A stretch of DNA of 64,000 bases. It comes from Pogona vitticeps (taxonomy: Eukaryota; Chordata; Lepidosauria; Squamata; Agamidae). Location: contig NC_135783.1 in NCBI RefSeq assembly GCF_051106095.1, positions 60,801,947 to 60,865,946 on the forward strand, read 5' to 3'. Shown in pieces: positions 11,636 through 23,449 of the stretch. The notes beneath the pieces are model-generated. The model ran no database searches and was not told where the DNA came from. It saw nothing but the letters and a program-made list of their open reading frames with translations. The position numbers and the translations under genes were made by a program. Position 1 is the first letter of the stretch; each line of letters opens with the position of its first letter.

Positions 11636-11852
11636 GTTGTTGTGGGTTTTTCGGGCTCTTTGGCCGTGTTCTGAAGGTTGTTCTTCCTAACGTTTCGCCA
11701 GTCTCTGTGGCCGGCATCTTCAGAGGACAGCACTGAAGATGCCGGCCACAGAGACTGGCAAAATGTTAGGAAGAACAACCTTCAGAACATGCCCAAAGAG
11801 CCCGAAAAACCCACAACAACCATTAGATCCCAGCTGTGAAAGCCTTCGCGAA
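11636..11852. mobile_element. Penelope-like palindromic insertion with hammerhead ribozyme motif
   Basis: The element is a nearly perfect inverted repeat of about 87 nt per arm with a short spacer near 11724-11732, flanked by an exact 12-bp duplication ttccctggggtt at 11624-11635 and 11853-11864. On the minus strand the left arm contains all parts of a minimal hammerhead ribozyme. These are CUGAAGA (complement of 11717-11723), a GCCGG/CUGGC stem II, GAAA (complement of 11693-11696) and GUU before the cleavage point. A 4-bp stem I (UCCU/AGGA) closes it. The + strand right arm is a more decayed version. Hammerhead motifs in the terminal repeats of Penelope-like retroelements are established; assignment here rests on the motif and arrangement. 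There is no coding sequence, and the copy is a fossil. Confidence 0.72.
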
Positions 11853-11864
11853 TTCCCTGGGGTT

Positions 11865-14046
11865 CCTTCTTCCTATCCTTCCCCCTCCCCCTGCAGCTAT
11901 TCTCAAACAATTTAATACATTACATTTTAAAAATGACCTTCAGCTTTATTTTTCCAGATATTTTGTCCAATGATATTTCATTTTGCGTATATTATTTCTA
12001 TCGCTAATTAATTTTTTAGCACTAAATTTCTAATCTATCATCCTTATTCTTCTGTTTCTTTCCTTACACTTTAAATTTAGCTTACAATGATATGATTTTC
12101 TGTCCTTTGTATTCCTCTTCCTCTGTTTTGATTTCATTCATGCTGCTGCACAACATTGGCTTTTTAAATTTTAAATGGCAGCCAAAGTGTGTCCTTCTGG
12201 ATGCTGTTGGACTGCAATGTCTAGCATTCCTCACAATAGGCTGTGTAAACTGGAGTGGATGGGAGTTCCAGTCTAACAATGTCTGGAAAGCCACATTTCA
12301 TAATGGCAGTGCGGATTTAAGAAGCCCCCTGAAAACAATGGCACTTCAGTGAGTCGTACTGCAAAGTCTGACGAAAGGCCAGATCCAACCCAATGGCCAA
12401 AGTTCTATGGTGTTTTCCTGCATGCCAAAAGGAGTGCTTTAGTGTTTCTTGGGCTGCCCATTTTTCCCAGGTAGATGAATAACGGTGTAGTTGGGAAGAC
12501 AAGCCAGGCACACTCTGGACAGTCCTAGAAAGAGGTACAATTGCTCTCTTGCTTCTCCTGATAGAATTGCAAGGAGCATTAGGAGTTTCCTCATTCTCTG
12601 TTGGATTATGGCCATTTTGTTCACAAGTTAACATTAATGCAAGACAGGATAGAATATCTCCATTGGGATATGTGTCATCTTTCCCCCAAAAAAGTTTACA
12701 CTGAAGAAACTGTATAGACTGATTTTGGTGTGTGTGTGTGGGGGGGGCAGATGGATGCCTTCACCCCTCTGGAGCTGAACAAGGTAGCTCTTTGTGGCAT
12801 GCCCCCACTAGATTTTATGAAACCAGGGGTTGCTAACAGCAGTTGAAGGAACTGCACATGAAAGTATATAGAAGTGAAGAAGGGAATGACAGAATACAGT
12901 AGCACAACAGAGAGCAGCAGCCAAGGTTTTAAGCAGATAAAAACGGTCACTGAAACTCTTAATGTTGTAGAGTTATTTTAGGTTGTGGAAGGCTTAAAAT
13001 ACATTTAAAAATAGTGAAAACACTAATTAATCTGCTTACACTAACCGAGTGCCCCTGTGTATGCCATCTCCAACCATGGTAGTGCTGGCTGAAGATGATG
13101 GGACATGCAGACAAACACCCTCAGAGGGTGGCAGGTGTGTGCTTATACACACTTTATACAGCAAACAGCCCCATAAGCCTGGTGCTATTAGCATGCCTTT
13201 TCAAGTGGTGGAGTTGTGCTCACTTGTCAAACTACCTTTCAGAGTTGTGTTCTACAGCCACACCCCTTTCTCATAGTGTCACATACTTTTGCCATTCCTG
13301 GTCTGGTCTGTTAAGAGTTTGTGGAGTGATGCAAGCAGCATAGAATGGCTGGTGTAGGAGCGAAGAGGTTGCTGAAGGAGGCTGAACTGTGAAATTCATT
13401 TTCATTTTGGGGGTTGCACACCACATTGAATGTGAAACATCTTTCATTCCTCCTTGAAGTACTGTGTGATAGAGAAACAAGACTTTAGAGGAGAATGAGA
13501 GATGTTCCATGTTCAGTGTGTGGCCACAGGGAAATCTGATTTGGAAAGAAGGGCAGAGGTTAGAAAGTAATTAAAATCCCCAATGCACACAGGAATGGAA
13601 AGTGTGAGCTGAAGAAAACAGTGAAAACAGGTGTTGGCATTGGTGGTTGGAAGCAAGTTCGGATGCAGAGAGCAAAGAAGGCTTGCGGAGAAGAAGAAAA
13701 CAAGATAAATTAAAGACACTATGACTGAGTAATTGAACAATTACAGTCTGAGAAAATGAAATTTGGGTGGAGGAGAGGGAGAATAAACATGGTACAGTTG
13801 TGAGCTGTGTCAGCTTTCTCCTGACATCCTCAAACAAGCTGTGGATCCCCTCTTCTCCCTCCTCCTAATAACAAGCCTGTGAAGTAGTTCAGATTGAGAG
13901 ACCGTGATTGGTGAAACACCCCACAGTAAGTTTCATGTCTCAGGGTGTGACTATACTAGAAAGGCTCAGGCAAGTGTTCTGATTTGGCTTTCTGCAGTTT
14001 GATTTGTGGCCTGTATTATGTTTGTAATCGCAATCAGTGCTCACTA
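11865..14046. other. Intergenic with small repeat pieces
   Basis: About 12165-12300 resembles the 'ttggactgcaatgtctagca' hairpin MITE group. About 13850-13960 resembles the 3' part of a MIR/L2-type repeat on the minus strand. A short (TG)n/(G)n tract lies at 12729-12748. No gene is recognised; the 105-codon minus frame at 12317-12634 has no family-like features. Confidence 0.4.
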
Positions 14047-14324
14047 CTGTATTTGTCCGAAAATAAGACAGGGTCTTATATTAACTTTTGCTCCAAAAAA
14101 AGATATTAGGGCTTATTTCCAGGGGATGTTTTTTCCCCCATGGACAACAATCTACATTTATTCAAATACAGTGATGTCATCTTCTGGTTGCTGCACAGTG
14201 GTGGAGGGCAGTGTTTCACTTAACTGGGGCTTATTTTGGGGGTAGGGCTTATATTACAAGCATCCTGAAAAAAATCATACTAGGGCTTATTTTCATGTTA
14301 GGTCTTATTTTCAGGGAAACAAGG
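14047..14324. mobile_element. Mariner-type MITE ('aaaataagac' family), copy 1
   Basis: The ends carry the inverted motif tccgaaaataagac and gtcttattttcaggga, and the element is bounded by TA at 14045-14046 and 14325-14326. Two sister copies in the window (22298-22572, and 62020-62261 inverted) share the whole body, including 'caacaatctacatttattca'. TA duplications suggest a Tc1/mariner-driven element. No coding capacity. Confidence 0.8.
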
Positions 14325-14987
14325 TAGAGATAGGGACAAACTGCCAAAATGGTGGAACCATGAACTTTCCCATGGTGAACTGATGAACCATGAATTGGCC
14401 CATGGCTGTCTGGGGAAAATAAAGCTGACCCCCCCCCCATCCCCACAGCCTGCCCTCCCACTCCTTTCCCACTGCCCCTGCCTGCCTACCTTGTCCTGCT
14501 GCCGCCGCCACCACTGCCGTCTCTGCCTCTTCCTCTTGCCACCTCTGCTGGAACTGAAGCTAGGCTGCTGGAACAGTAGTTTCCATTCTGGCAGCCTAGG
14601 TTCCATTCTGTAGCGCCAGTCGAACAGCTGATCTGCAGGCGCATAAGTAGACAGGACAAGCCTTGCTGCCGAAAGGGAAACACACACATCCCCGCTTTGC
14701 AAAGATATTGAGCGACTTCCCTTCGGGCAGCCGGCTGACTCTGCTGTTTTTGCAAACATCAGCTAAGGTTTCTCTTCTAGAAGCCTAGCCTTCCCTCTCT
14801 GCCTGTGCCCCCGAGGAACAGCTGATCCATGGGACATAGGCAGGCATGGAATCCACTATGAATAGATGGATATAAGTTATATTTGTCAGGGTCTTTGGAA
14901 TGGACAAATACAAAGGGACAAATATCTGATGAATCGGCAATATTCAACCAATATTACAATTCATTTTTATATTTGTTCCCAGTTCTA
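14325..14987. mobile_element. Probable hAT-type element
   Basis: The left end tagagatagggacaaa and the right end atttgttcccagttcta form an imperfect inverted repeat. The interior is GC-rich and pyrimidine-rich and gives only spurious frames, including a 153-codon minus frame at 14298-14759. No clean 8-bp duplication was seen; the left end abuts the preceding MITE. Confidence 0.5.
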
Positions 14988-15441
14988 GTGCTCACATAAT
15001 TGATTTGGGAGTTCACTATTCTTACTGAATGTCCTGTGAGTTGCATTCCAGCCCACAGCCCCCCTTCTTCCTCTCCTTGCTGTGGTCTCACCTCTGCTGA
15101 TCTTTCCTTCCTCTGCTGACCCTTTTATGGTTCGCTGTGAAGCCACTTTCTCCTATAAAGCTTCAGACTACTGCATTTCTTAAAAACTTTTCAATAAAAA
15201 ATAACATGGAAAGGTACTTAACAATCTAAGAGTACAGAACATCAAAGGTTTGAAGAGTTATTTTGCAAAATACATCATGATTCACACATCAGAATGATTC
15301 CATAACAGGGATTACCACTTCCACTTCCCATCTGTACCTCTTTTCCTTATCTTTCAAGTAAGGCATGCAGACATTACCTCATCTCTGGTCACATACGCTT
15401 TTAAAACTATTGGCATGATAAATTTTTAAAGTCCACTTTCA
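14988..15441. other. Intergenic, nothing recognised
   Basis: No repeat ends or coding signal found. Confidence 0.3.
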
Positions 15442-15543
15442 CATCTCTCAATTAAGTAAATAAGAGCACTATGCTTTTGATTCACAACAAAACATCTCTC
15501 AATTAAGTAAATAAGAGCACTATGCTTTTGATTCACAACAAAA
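15442..15543. repeat. Exact 51-bp tandem duplication
   Basis: Two identical 51-bp units lie head to tail at 15442-15492 and 15493-15543, each starting catctctcaattaagtaaat. No differences are visible. The sequence is unlike a microsatellite, so this looks like a single recent slippage or repair event, or an assembly artefact. Confidence 0.95.
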
Positions 15544-15894
15544 GGACCTTCTCACATTATTTGAAGTTTACTGTATTTGGCAAGATTTAGGAATATGAAC
15601 TCTCAGATTCTAATTATGGTGCTTTGCTTTTGCATGTCCCCTCAGGCCTGGGGACCCCAACTGCCTGTGTCACCTATACACTACCCACAGACATGCACCC
15701 GTCTATACAAGACGGTGGTTAGTATCACAACTAACCACAGAGAAAAAAGCCTATTCAAATCATTCATGCTTGAAAATTTCAAAGCCTCCCAACAGCAGAG
15801 AAAAAAGGATGGACCAATTCAAATTCGCCTTTGTGTCATGCCGTCAGTAAAAAATACGTTGACTTCGCCTAGTTTATAAGTGGAGCAAATCCTG

Positions 15895-15995
15895 CAGTAA
15901 TTGACCATGCAGTCACACTTGAAGTAGAGATTTGAACCAGATTGCCTGGGCCCAAGGCCAAGTCTGTAACCACTGCAGTGTGCTGCTAAATGTGA
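15895..15995 (-). mobile_element. MIR-like tRNA SINE fragment
   Basis: The reverse complement contains a B-box-like ggttcaaatctc and an A-box region (cagtggttacagacttggcc), the order found in a tRNA-derived SINE head. It is short and old. Confidence 0.5.
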
Positions 15996-18794
15996 GATAT
16001 CTCTCAAGACTTCAAGAAGGAAGAAGAAGATGCCCCACATTCAGTGGAAGGGAGGAAAGGTATACAAAGAAAACTGATCTTAAGTGATGGGAGGGCTTGG
16101 GAAGAATAAAAACCTCAAACATTAAGAAAAATGGAAAACTGAAGTAGAGAAAAACAGCAGCTGGAAAAATAAAACTGAAATGCACAGAAGGAGGAGGTTT
16201 GGGGGAGAAGGGAAATGCAAAAAATAATTAGAAGAGACAAAGTACTCTATTGATACTCAGAAAAAGTAACAAGCAAGGAAAACCAGACAAAAAGCTTAAT
16301 GGGACAGACTACACGAGGTTGATCAGTCAAAGAAGACATTTGAACTAGAAGATTCCTGTGGGAGCAAATGAAATGACACAATGCATGGTCACATATATAT
16401 ATAATATATATATTGTATATATACTGTATTAGAAAGTACCTAGTGTGGGACGTGAGGGAAAGGAGCCGAAGAGTTCAACATTTTGTCAGTGGTATACTGT
16501 ATAGAGAAAGCATAATGGATTGCTTGCAGTAATGTGGAGTTTCAGCTCCAAAAAAAGTACACATACGTTAAACTGGCAAAGCAACAGGTGGAGAGGACAA
16601 GGAGCACTCTATTTGGGAACAACCCACAGAGGCCTACCTGAGGATCCCTCCCTGCACACCCCAAAATTGCTGCATAGCATATGCAGAGAACACAAGGCAC
16701 CAGCCAGTCACAGGAATAAACCATTGGGTTGGCCTTATATAAATGTTGCTTCCAGAGGGAGGAACACATGAAACATGGCAGCCCATGAAGCAGTAGTTAT
16801 ATCTTTTCTTTCTTGATGGATTTTCTGTGTTAAGAAGAAAGACGGAAGAAGTAGTGGAGGAATACAAAAGGGAAGTGTTTTGTTTGGATTCCCCATACAG
16901 TGAGTAACTGTGGCTACACAAGGGAGAAAATATGCTTTGATCAGCTATGATTAGCAATTTATCAAATCAGGTTTCCCTGGGTGAAATTACTGTGTTTGTC
17001 TAGCTGGCAATTTGCAGGAGTCAGCAGCTGCCTTAAGTTGCTAACAAGGTGCTAACTGGCAATTTGCACCTCTTCTGGTTTTTTTTTTTTTAAGTTATAT
17101 TTCCTAAGTGACCTAGCAATAGTCTGTTTTAGTGCTGCCTTGAAATCCTTAAAAATATATATATCCTGTCTGGATCAACCTCTTCAATCAGTTTCCTCAA
17201 AGCTTTATTTCCTCATGAAAGAAACGTCAATTTTTCTTCCTCCTTCTTTGTGCCCTTTAGAATTTCTTTTGGTTATACTGTATTTTTGAGCTTGCCTTAA
17301 GAATGCAAGAAGGCCAGGGTCCTGCATTTGTTTTTCCTATTACCCATCTCATCATTCCTCTGCAATTTCCTTGGCTGCCCACACTTCCTGAATTGAAAAA
17401 AAAAGTCCAGTGGACAGAGTTATCATATGAAGTCTTGTCCTGGGCTTTAATCGAAATGTGGGAGGCAGGGGTGGGTTGGGGGTAGGGGGACTGTTGGTTG
17501 CCACCGAGGTGATTGTACTATAACAGCCAAGGCAAACGGAGACACTGACCCACCTCATAAATTTCTCTGAAATTTCCCCTCCTTTCAAATTCTTTTAAAA
17601 AGAGAATTTCTCTCCTACCAAACTGATTTGAAAAGGGTCAAAATCAACACGGGAGAAATGTTCCCACAGCACTAATATCATCATCCCTGAGGGCTTTGTT
17701 TCACATTACAGGAAACAAAACCCTGCTTTCCGCAGTATATCAACTGCACATTTTTCTGTCATATCTTGACAGACACAAAGGCACACACAGGCCTCAAGAG
17801 CAGTTGCTGCATAGGTTGAAAATATGGGATCAAGTGACGATGGCAGTTTGTTAATAATAAATTTTGGCTAAAATCTTATTGTACTTATCACATAAAGTTA
17901 CACCTGCAGAAGGTTGCAAGGGGTTATGCTTGGACAGTCTACTATGCATACCTGATTGTGCATCAGTCTGCACAATTCACTGTACATCTGGTTGTGTAAT
18001 GGACCTGCAGAGCTGCTTGTTGGATAGACCTCTGCCCTGGCACAAATTTCGCTGCTGCTTGTACAACCTTGAGTTATGCAGGCATACCTACATGACAGGA
18101 TTTCAGCCCTTATAAAATATTTATATTATATCCTGGAACGTTTATGTTTTCCTGAGCATTCATATATCACATGCAAAGTCATCATGGTTTTTCCTCTTCT
18201 GGGTAAAAGTCAACCATAATAAATTGTCTCCCATCTTCTGAAAACATAGCTGACAGTTGTAGGTGACATCCTTATTGTTCTGTAGCAAGCCAGGGAGCCC
18301 TCCCCATAACGTCTGGAAATAGAGAGGGAAAAGTATATGAAAAAATAAAACCACTGTGATCCCCCTCCCTGCCCCCATTTTTAAAAAATGTCTTCTGCAC
18401 TAAAGCACATTGCTTCATATATTTGTCTCATTAATGCTGATAAACTGGCTAAGAAACTTGCTTTTCCTCTGTGAAACAGGCTGAATTTTGATAAGATTAG
18501 ACAGCTTCACTGCTAAGCCTTGAGGAGTGGGGGAGAAGAAAAGGATGATAAGAAGTGGAAATGGCCTGGAAAACGAAGATGAAAAAAAGCATTTCACTCC
18601 GGCACACTACATATGTGCAGATGGTGGTGGTGGTGGTGGTGGGGGTTTGCCAGTTGCCTTTTGTTGTAATGACACTTTTTTTTCTTATGTTGTCCATTTA
18701 TTTTAGAATATCTCACACTTCTGCAATGTGGCACACCCCAAAGAGTAAGGGCAAGGGATTTTAGTTCTCAGAAAACATATTCAAGATTTTAATA
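15996..18794. other. Intergenic, nothing recognised
   Basis: Contains an AT dinucleotide-rich tract at about 16394-16428, a (TGG)n tract near 18620-18640 and poly-T runs. No gene or bounded element recognised over this 2.8 kb. Confidence 0.35.
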
Positions 18795-18890
18795 TGTGTC
18801 TACAAAGATGGCAAAGAATCTTGTGGCACCTCCAAAGATGCCCTGTTATGTTCAGTGTGGCATCAAATTTTGTAGACAAATGGCCAATTC
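18795..18890. mobile_element. Possible Penelope-like tail remnant
   Basis: 'aaagaatcttgtggcacctc' resembles the tail of the reptile repeat that also appears at 53730-53745 and 63365-63385 ('cttgtggcaccttaaaga'). It is followed by a loose inverted copy. The match is weak and short. Confidence 0.35.
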
Positions 18891-19542
18891 CTTACTAAAA
18901 TTGTTTAGATACCTCCCAAAACTCAGCTACTCCAAGAAAATACTCTAACATGTAGTCCAGAACCTGAAAAGTAACTTTTAAAAAGTAATTAATTACCATG
19001 ATAGCACCAAAGCCTGGGATAGTAATTCATTACCTTTATGGTTGCAATTTAAAAAACACTTTCCTATTTCCCCAAGGTAACTGAAATTGCTACTTGTAGT
19101 TATTTAAAAACGAATCTGAATGCTGCAAGCTACTGGCCTGTAATAAAACCACATTCTGTTCCCATTCACCTCACTGTTGTCTCCAAATCCGCAACAGAGC
19201 AGGATGCAAGAACAAAAGCCAACACCTGAACCATGGAATACTCCTTATCAGTGATTTAGTGAGGCCAAACTCTGGACTATGTATTACATTATTCTCTGTT
19301 GAGTTACAACACAGTGAAGTCTTTCCCCTTATTGGATAAAGTGATGAATTATAAGCATTAGTTATCGGAAACTAGCCATTTGCAACACGTATGTCACCCA
19401 TAAGGTGTTGGTCATCAAGATGTCACAAAACATTTTGTTATTTTTCTGTCAAGGCAAAGATTGCCAGTTTGGGAAGTCCATGAAGATAGAACAGAAGGTG
19501 CCAAAGCAGGAGAAGATCTGCAGATATGGACAACTAACGTTG

Positions 19543-19925
19543 TCATGTGCTATCAAATCACTTCTGACTTAGGGTGATCCTATGAATGAGTGAACTCCAG
19601 TATGCCCTGCCATTAACAGTCCTGCTCAGGTCTTGTAAGCTCAAAGATGTGGCTTCCTTTATGGAGTTGATCCAGCTCATATTTGATCTTCTTCTTTTCC
19701 TGTTGCCTAACATTTTTCCTGGCATTGTGGTCTTTTCCAGTGACTCTTGCCTTCTCATTATGTCCTCAAAGTAGGACAGCTTCAGTTTTATCATTTTTTG
19801 CCTGTAGAGAGAATCGGGCGTTTTCCTTGTCTTTTTAGCCATCTACGTATCTGCAAAGCTCTCCACCACCATCACATTTCAAATGAATCAATTTTTTCCT
19901 GTCGGCTTTTTTCACTGACATTAAA
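19543..19925 (-). mobile_element. RTE/BovB-like LINE, C-terminal coding end and 3' tail
   Basis: The minus-strand frame at 19558-19842 (94 codons) includes KLSYFEDIMRRQESLEK and then MSWINSIKEATSLSLQDLSR. These parallel the BovB C-terminus 'LQYFGHLMRRVDSLEK' and 'MRWLDGITDSMDMSLSKLRE'. The tail at 19543-19590 has the shared 'gtgctatcaaatcacttctg' sequence. This short stretch stays open, but the element is 5'-truncated. Confidence 0.82.
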
Positions 19926-20317
19926 AAAACAAAAACAAAAAACATCCACATTTTAATTATTCCCACAAGAAAAAGCTTTGCTGTAATTCATAAGACATAG
20001 ACTGATGTTTTTCTGAAATTCTTTGGCACTCTCCATTAGCTAATGTATATTTATAATATATCTAATGCCTCTTCCTTTTTAGAATCCAGCTTGAAAATCT
20101 TGCATTGCTCATTCCATACATCATAAAAGCATTTGTTTCAAAATGGTGAGCATTATTTTGCTCACATAGGAGATTAATACAATGGTCTTATAGCTATTTT
20201 GGCATGTCTTTTCTTGAGGACTGGAATGTAATTTAATGTTTCCAGTCTGTAAAACATTGTTTTATTTTCCATATATATTGGCATATTCTTGTTAGGATTT
20301 TGATAGATTCAGCCTCT

Positions 20318-20545
20318 GTAATAGCAATAGCAATGAGGTGTCAAGCCAATCCTAACCCTTTACAGGGTTTTTGAGGTACAGAGTACTCAGAAGTTGTTTA
20401 CCAGTCCCTTCTTTTGGGGGCTCTCAGGGACAGTGTAGCCTTTCCAAGGTTACACAGGGTTACCTTTCCCCTGGGAAACACAGTGGGGAATCAAAGTCCG
20501 AACCCCAGATACCTAAATCACGGATCTATCCAGCCAGCTCCAGTC
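20318..20545 (-). mobile_element. Sauria-type SINE, minus strand
   Basis: The left side has the LINE-like 3' end (caatgaggtgtcaagccaat) and the body mark 'gagtactcagaagttgttta'. The right side has the tRNA-like head in reverse ('gtggggaatcaaagtccgaa', then 'gatctatccagccagctcc'). About 228 bp, near full length. Confidence 0.8.
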
Positions 20546-20584
20546 TCTGTAGCTCAGAACAATTTGTACTATCACAGTCTTCTG

Positions 20585-20845
20585 ATGACAACAACAATGT
20601 GCCATCAAGTCAATTCTGACTTATGGAGACCCATTCCAGAGTTTTCTAGGTAGATAGATCTGATTTGTATGTGTGGCACCACAGGTTCCCCATGTTCCCT
20701 TCCACTACCTCCCCAGCGAATGACCCACTTACCAGTCAGAGCACTCTCCTCTCCTCCTCCTTTTCAGTTGTTCAACCAATCCCCAGCAGGAGCGTAGGTT
20801 TGCCTGTTGAACTGGTACTAAAGTTCATGCCCATCTCTAGTATAG
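20585..20845. mobile_element. SINE tail fragment followed by a hAT-type end
   Basis: 20587-20655 repeats the SINE/LINE tail ('gtgccatcaagtcaattctg'). The right edge gttcatgcccatctcta (20823-20840) is the reverse complement of the repeat end seen at 4425, suggesting a truncated hAT element across about 20660-20840. Confidence 0.45.
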
Positions 20846-21345
20846 AGTACTCAAAACTGTAGTTGAATCACAGACCTGAATGATGATTGTGGTCATATGT
20901 TTTACAAAACGTCTGACAAGTATTATCTGATCAAACTTTGTATTATAGCCCCTAACTACATGTGTTACATCATGCCTCAGTATAAGAGCCACAACATTTC
21001 TTCTGCAATTTTGTCATTGCCAGAGTAAAACACTCCAACTGTAATAATCCAACTGCCCTATTCCAGGCCACCAGGTACTGCAATGTTTGAACATTCTCGC
21101 TTTATGTTTTTGGGTTTACCTCAATTCATACTTCCAATTAAATGTGGTGCAGCATCTGATTTTCCTTTCACCTCCACACTCATTGACCACTAGAAGTCTC
21201 ATTGGCTTTAATCTATGTGGTTGCTAGCTTGCTTTATTCGTATTAGAGCGTTGCACAATTTAAAATATAGACATATATGAAATAAAGGTAAAATTTAAAA
21301 CAAATTAACGTGTTTGGATAATTAGACTGTTTTTTTACAAGAAAC

Positions 21346-21695
21346 AGGCTACTTCAATAGTGTTATCTTGGCCATTTCTTTTATACACATGGTAAAGCAA
21401 AAATTGCTTGTACACAAGTGAGGCATTGATTGAATTTCTCCACAGTCACAGAAAATTTGTCCTGTATCCAAGTTGTCCCCTTTTACTTGATTATTCTTTG
21501 ATCTTTCTACTTCACTTTGAAGTCTATCAAATGACTTAACAGATGATCCAGCTCTAGAGTCCTGTCTTCGTGGGAGACACTCTTCAGCATTCATCCATTT
21601 GGCAAAGTGTATTGTGTTTGTTCTCCATAGGTTCAGCCTAGTCTCTTGTGGAGCTTGAGACATGTGCAGAAAACTTTTCCTTGATTTTAACTGTT
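21346..21695 (-). mobile_element. LINE fragment, C-terminal cysteine motif
   Basis: The minus-strand frame continues to a stop near 21349 and contains IFCDCGEIQSMPHLCTSNF. This resembles the C-terminal 'CxCGexQtmxHLlxC' motif of some vertebrate LINE ORF2 proteins. The upstream part of that frame lies in the hAT element at 21704 and is unrelated. Clade not resolved. Confidence 0.45.
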
Positions 21696-21703
21696 GTCTA
21701 GAG

Positions 21704-22022
21704 CAGTGGTCCACAACCTTTTTGCCTCCACGGACTGGTTTAGCATGCAGGCATGTGGACGTGGAGGTGTCCATGTGTGCGTGGGAGGGGCCATGCGTGC
21801 ATCCATCTGTGCGTGCATGGGAGCGGCTGTGTGGGCATTCGTGGGGGGCATGCGTATGGGGGCGTGGGTGTGTCCGTATGTTAGTGGGAGGGGGCGTGCA
21901 TGGGAGGGGCTGTGTGTGTATCCGTGCATGTGGGGGAGGGGCAGGAGATTTATCTCTGTGGCCCAGTCCTCGCAAGGCCATGGACAGGGACTGGTCCGTG
22001 GACCAGGAGTTGGGGGGCTCTG
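21704..22022. mobile_element. Non-autonomous hAT element with GT-rich interior
   Basis: The left end is CAGTGGTCCACAACCTTTTT; the right end is gaccaggagttggggggctctg. The flanking 8-mers gtctagag (21696-21703) and atctagag (22023-22030) match at 7 of 8. The interior is an irregular array of 'gtgNgtgcatgggagggg'. Same family style as 6728-7105 and 36353-36655. Confidence 0.85.
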
Positions 22023-22297
22023 ATCTAGAGTGTTGGTGTCCATTAAATGGATGGGTTTGGTTCTGTATTACCTTATTTCATTAATTATTTGTTAGCACTT
22101 CTCAACGTACTCTCAGAGGGGCAATGCCAGCCAAATAACAGATTTTATGGGAGTAGGTTTCAAGCAGCCAGTAATAATCCTGCATGGTTTATTAAGAGCT
22201 ACATCCACTTGTTTGACATATGCTTATTTATTCCATGCAGTGCTAGCATATTCTGTGGTGCAGTAGCACAGTGACAAAGATGTTCTTATTGTTTGTA

Positions 22298-22572
22298 CCA
22301 TGTTTCCAAAAATAAGACAAGGTCTTATATTAAATTTTGCTCCAAAATGTATTAGGGCTTATTTTCAGGGGATGTTTTATTGTTTTTTCGTGTGCAACAA
22401 TCTACATTTATTCAAATGCAGTCATGTCATCTTCTTCTGGTTGTTGCACAGTGGCGGAGGGCAGAATTTCACTTAACTGGGGTTTAGAGGGGTAGGGCTT
22501 ATATTATGAGCATCCTGAAAAATCATACTAGAGCTTATTTTCAGGTTAGGTCTTATTTTCAGGGAAACAGGG
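22298..22572. mobile_element. Mariner-type MITE ('aaaataagac' family), copy 2
   Basis: Starts ccatgtttccaaaaataaga and ends ggtcttattttcagggaaac plus agg. It is bounded by TA at 22296-22297 and 22573-22574. Same body as 14047-14324 in the same orientation. Confidence 0.85.
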
Positions 22573-23429
22573 TAGGTGTGCACCCCATTTTAACCCACCC
22601 AGTTTCCTAAGTATTTTATTTCTGGAAGCAACTTTCTTCTTTGGCCTCTAGACAATGTTTTTTTTTTGTAGTTCAAGATTTGATTTTAGAGTGAAACTCA
22701 AATATTTTGCATTTCCAGCTAAGTTGGAGCATCCTCTCTTTTTCTCTGTTCTTTAAGTGGAAAGCACAGACCAGTGTTTTTTAAGGGTTTTGTCTCAACT
22801 TTTTATTTAAAAAAATTAATATAAGGAGAACATTTAATGCAAAAGTTAGTTGGTTCTCAGTGGGCTCAAAAGTTTCCTCCCAGAGTTCATTACTGACAGT
22901 GCTAATAATACATACGTGACCTTTGCGCTTCCCCAGTGTTGGACTGAGAGGCTTTTGATCTGGAAGTCTCACCTTCCAGTACTCTCTGGCTACATTTTGG
23001 ATTGTCTCATCATAGGATTTTTGAAGTAAGAAATATTCAGAGACAATTTAGCATTGCTGCGTGCTGCATAGTACTAACAAGTATTCGCTTGAGTGTCACA
23101 GCTGGCGACCGTGAAACATTCTCTGGCAGTGTTACCTTCAGTTACTACTGTGCCCCATACCTGCCTTCGTGAGTTTTCCTGTCCCATCACCATTGGAAAT
23201 ATGAATTCTCTGTCTACTGGGACAACTTTTAATCTTGGTAGGGCAGATCCATCTTGGTCTGACTTTTGGAGAAAAAAACCTTTTAGACTGCATTTTATTT
23301 GGAACCACCTCAGGCAACTCAAAAGACTTTTTAGTCTTGACGAAGACGCTTTGTTGCGTTTATGAAAGTTTTAGGAGACCCAACAAGGAGCAGCGCTTCG
23401 CACAGAAAAGACCAGCGGCGTCCTAAGTA
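22573..23429. other. RHOU upstream flank
   Basis: AT-rich up to about 23350, then GC content rises into the island. A weak Sauria-SINE-like fragment lies near 22995-23060 ('ggatttttgaagtaagaaat'). No exon or gene recognised. Confidence 0.4.
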
Positions 23430-23449
23430 TGACCAGCATCCTCCGGCAG

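Noticed and set aside
14298-14759. 153-codon minus-strand frame
   Set aside because: Low-complexity translation within a probable hAT interior, with no conserved features.
21349-21981. 210-codon minus-strand frame
   Set aside because: It is a chance fusion of a LINE C-terminal fragment with the GT-rich interior of a hAT element.
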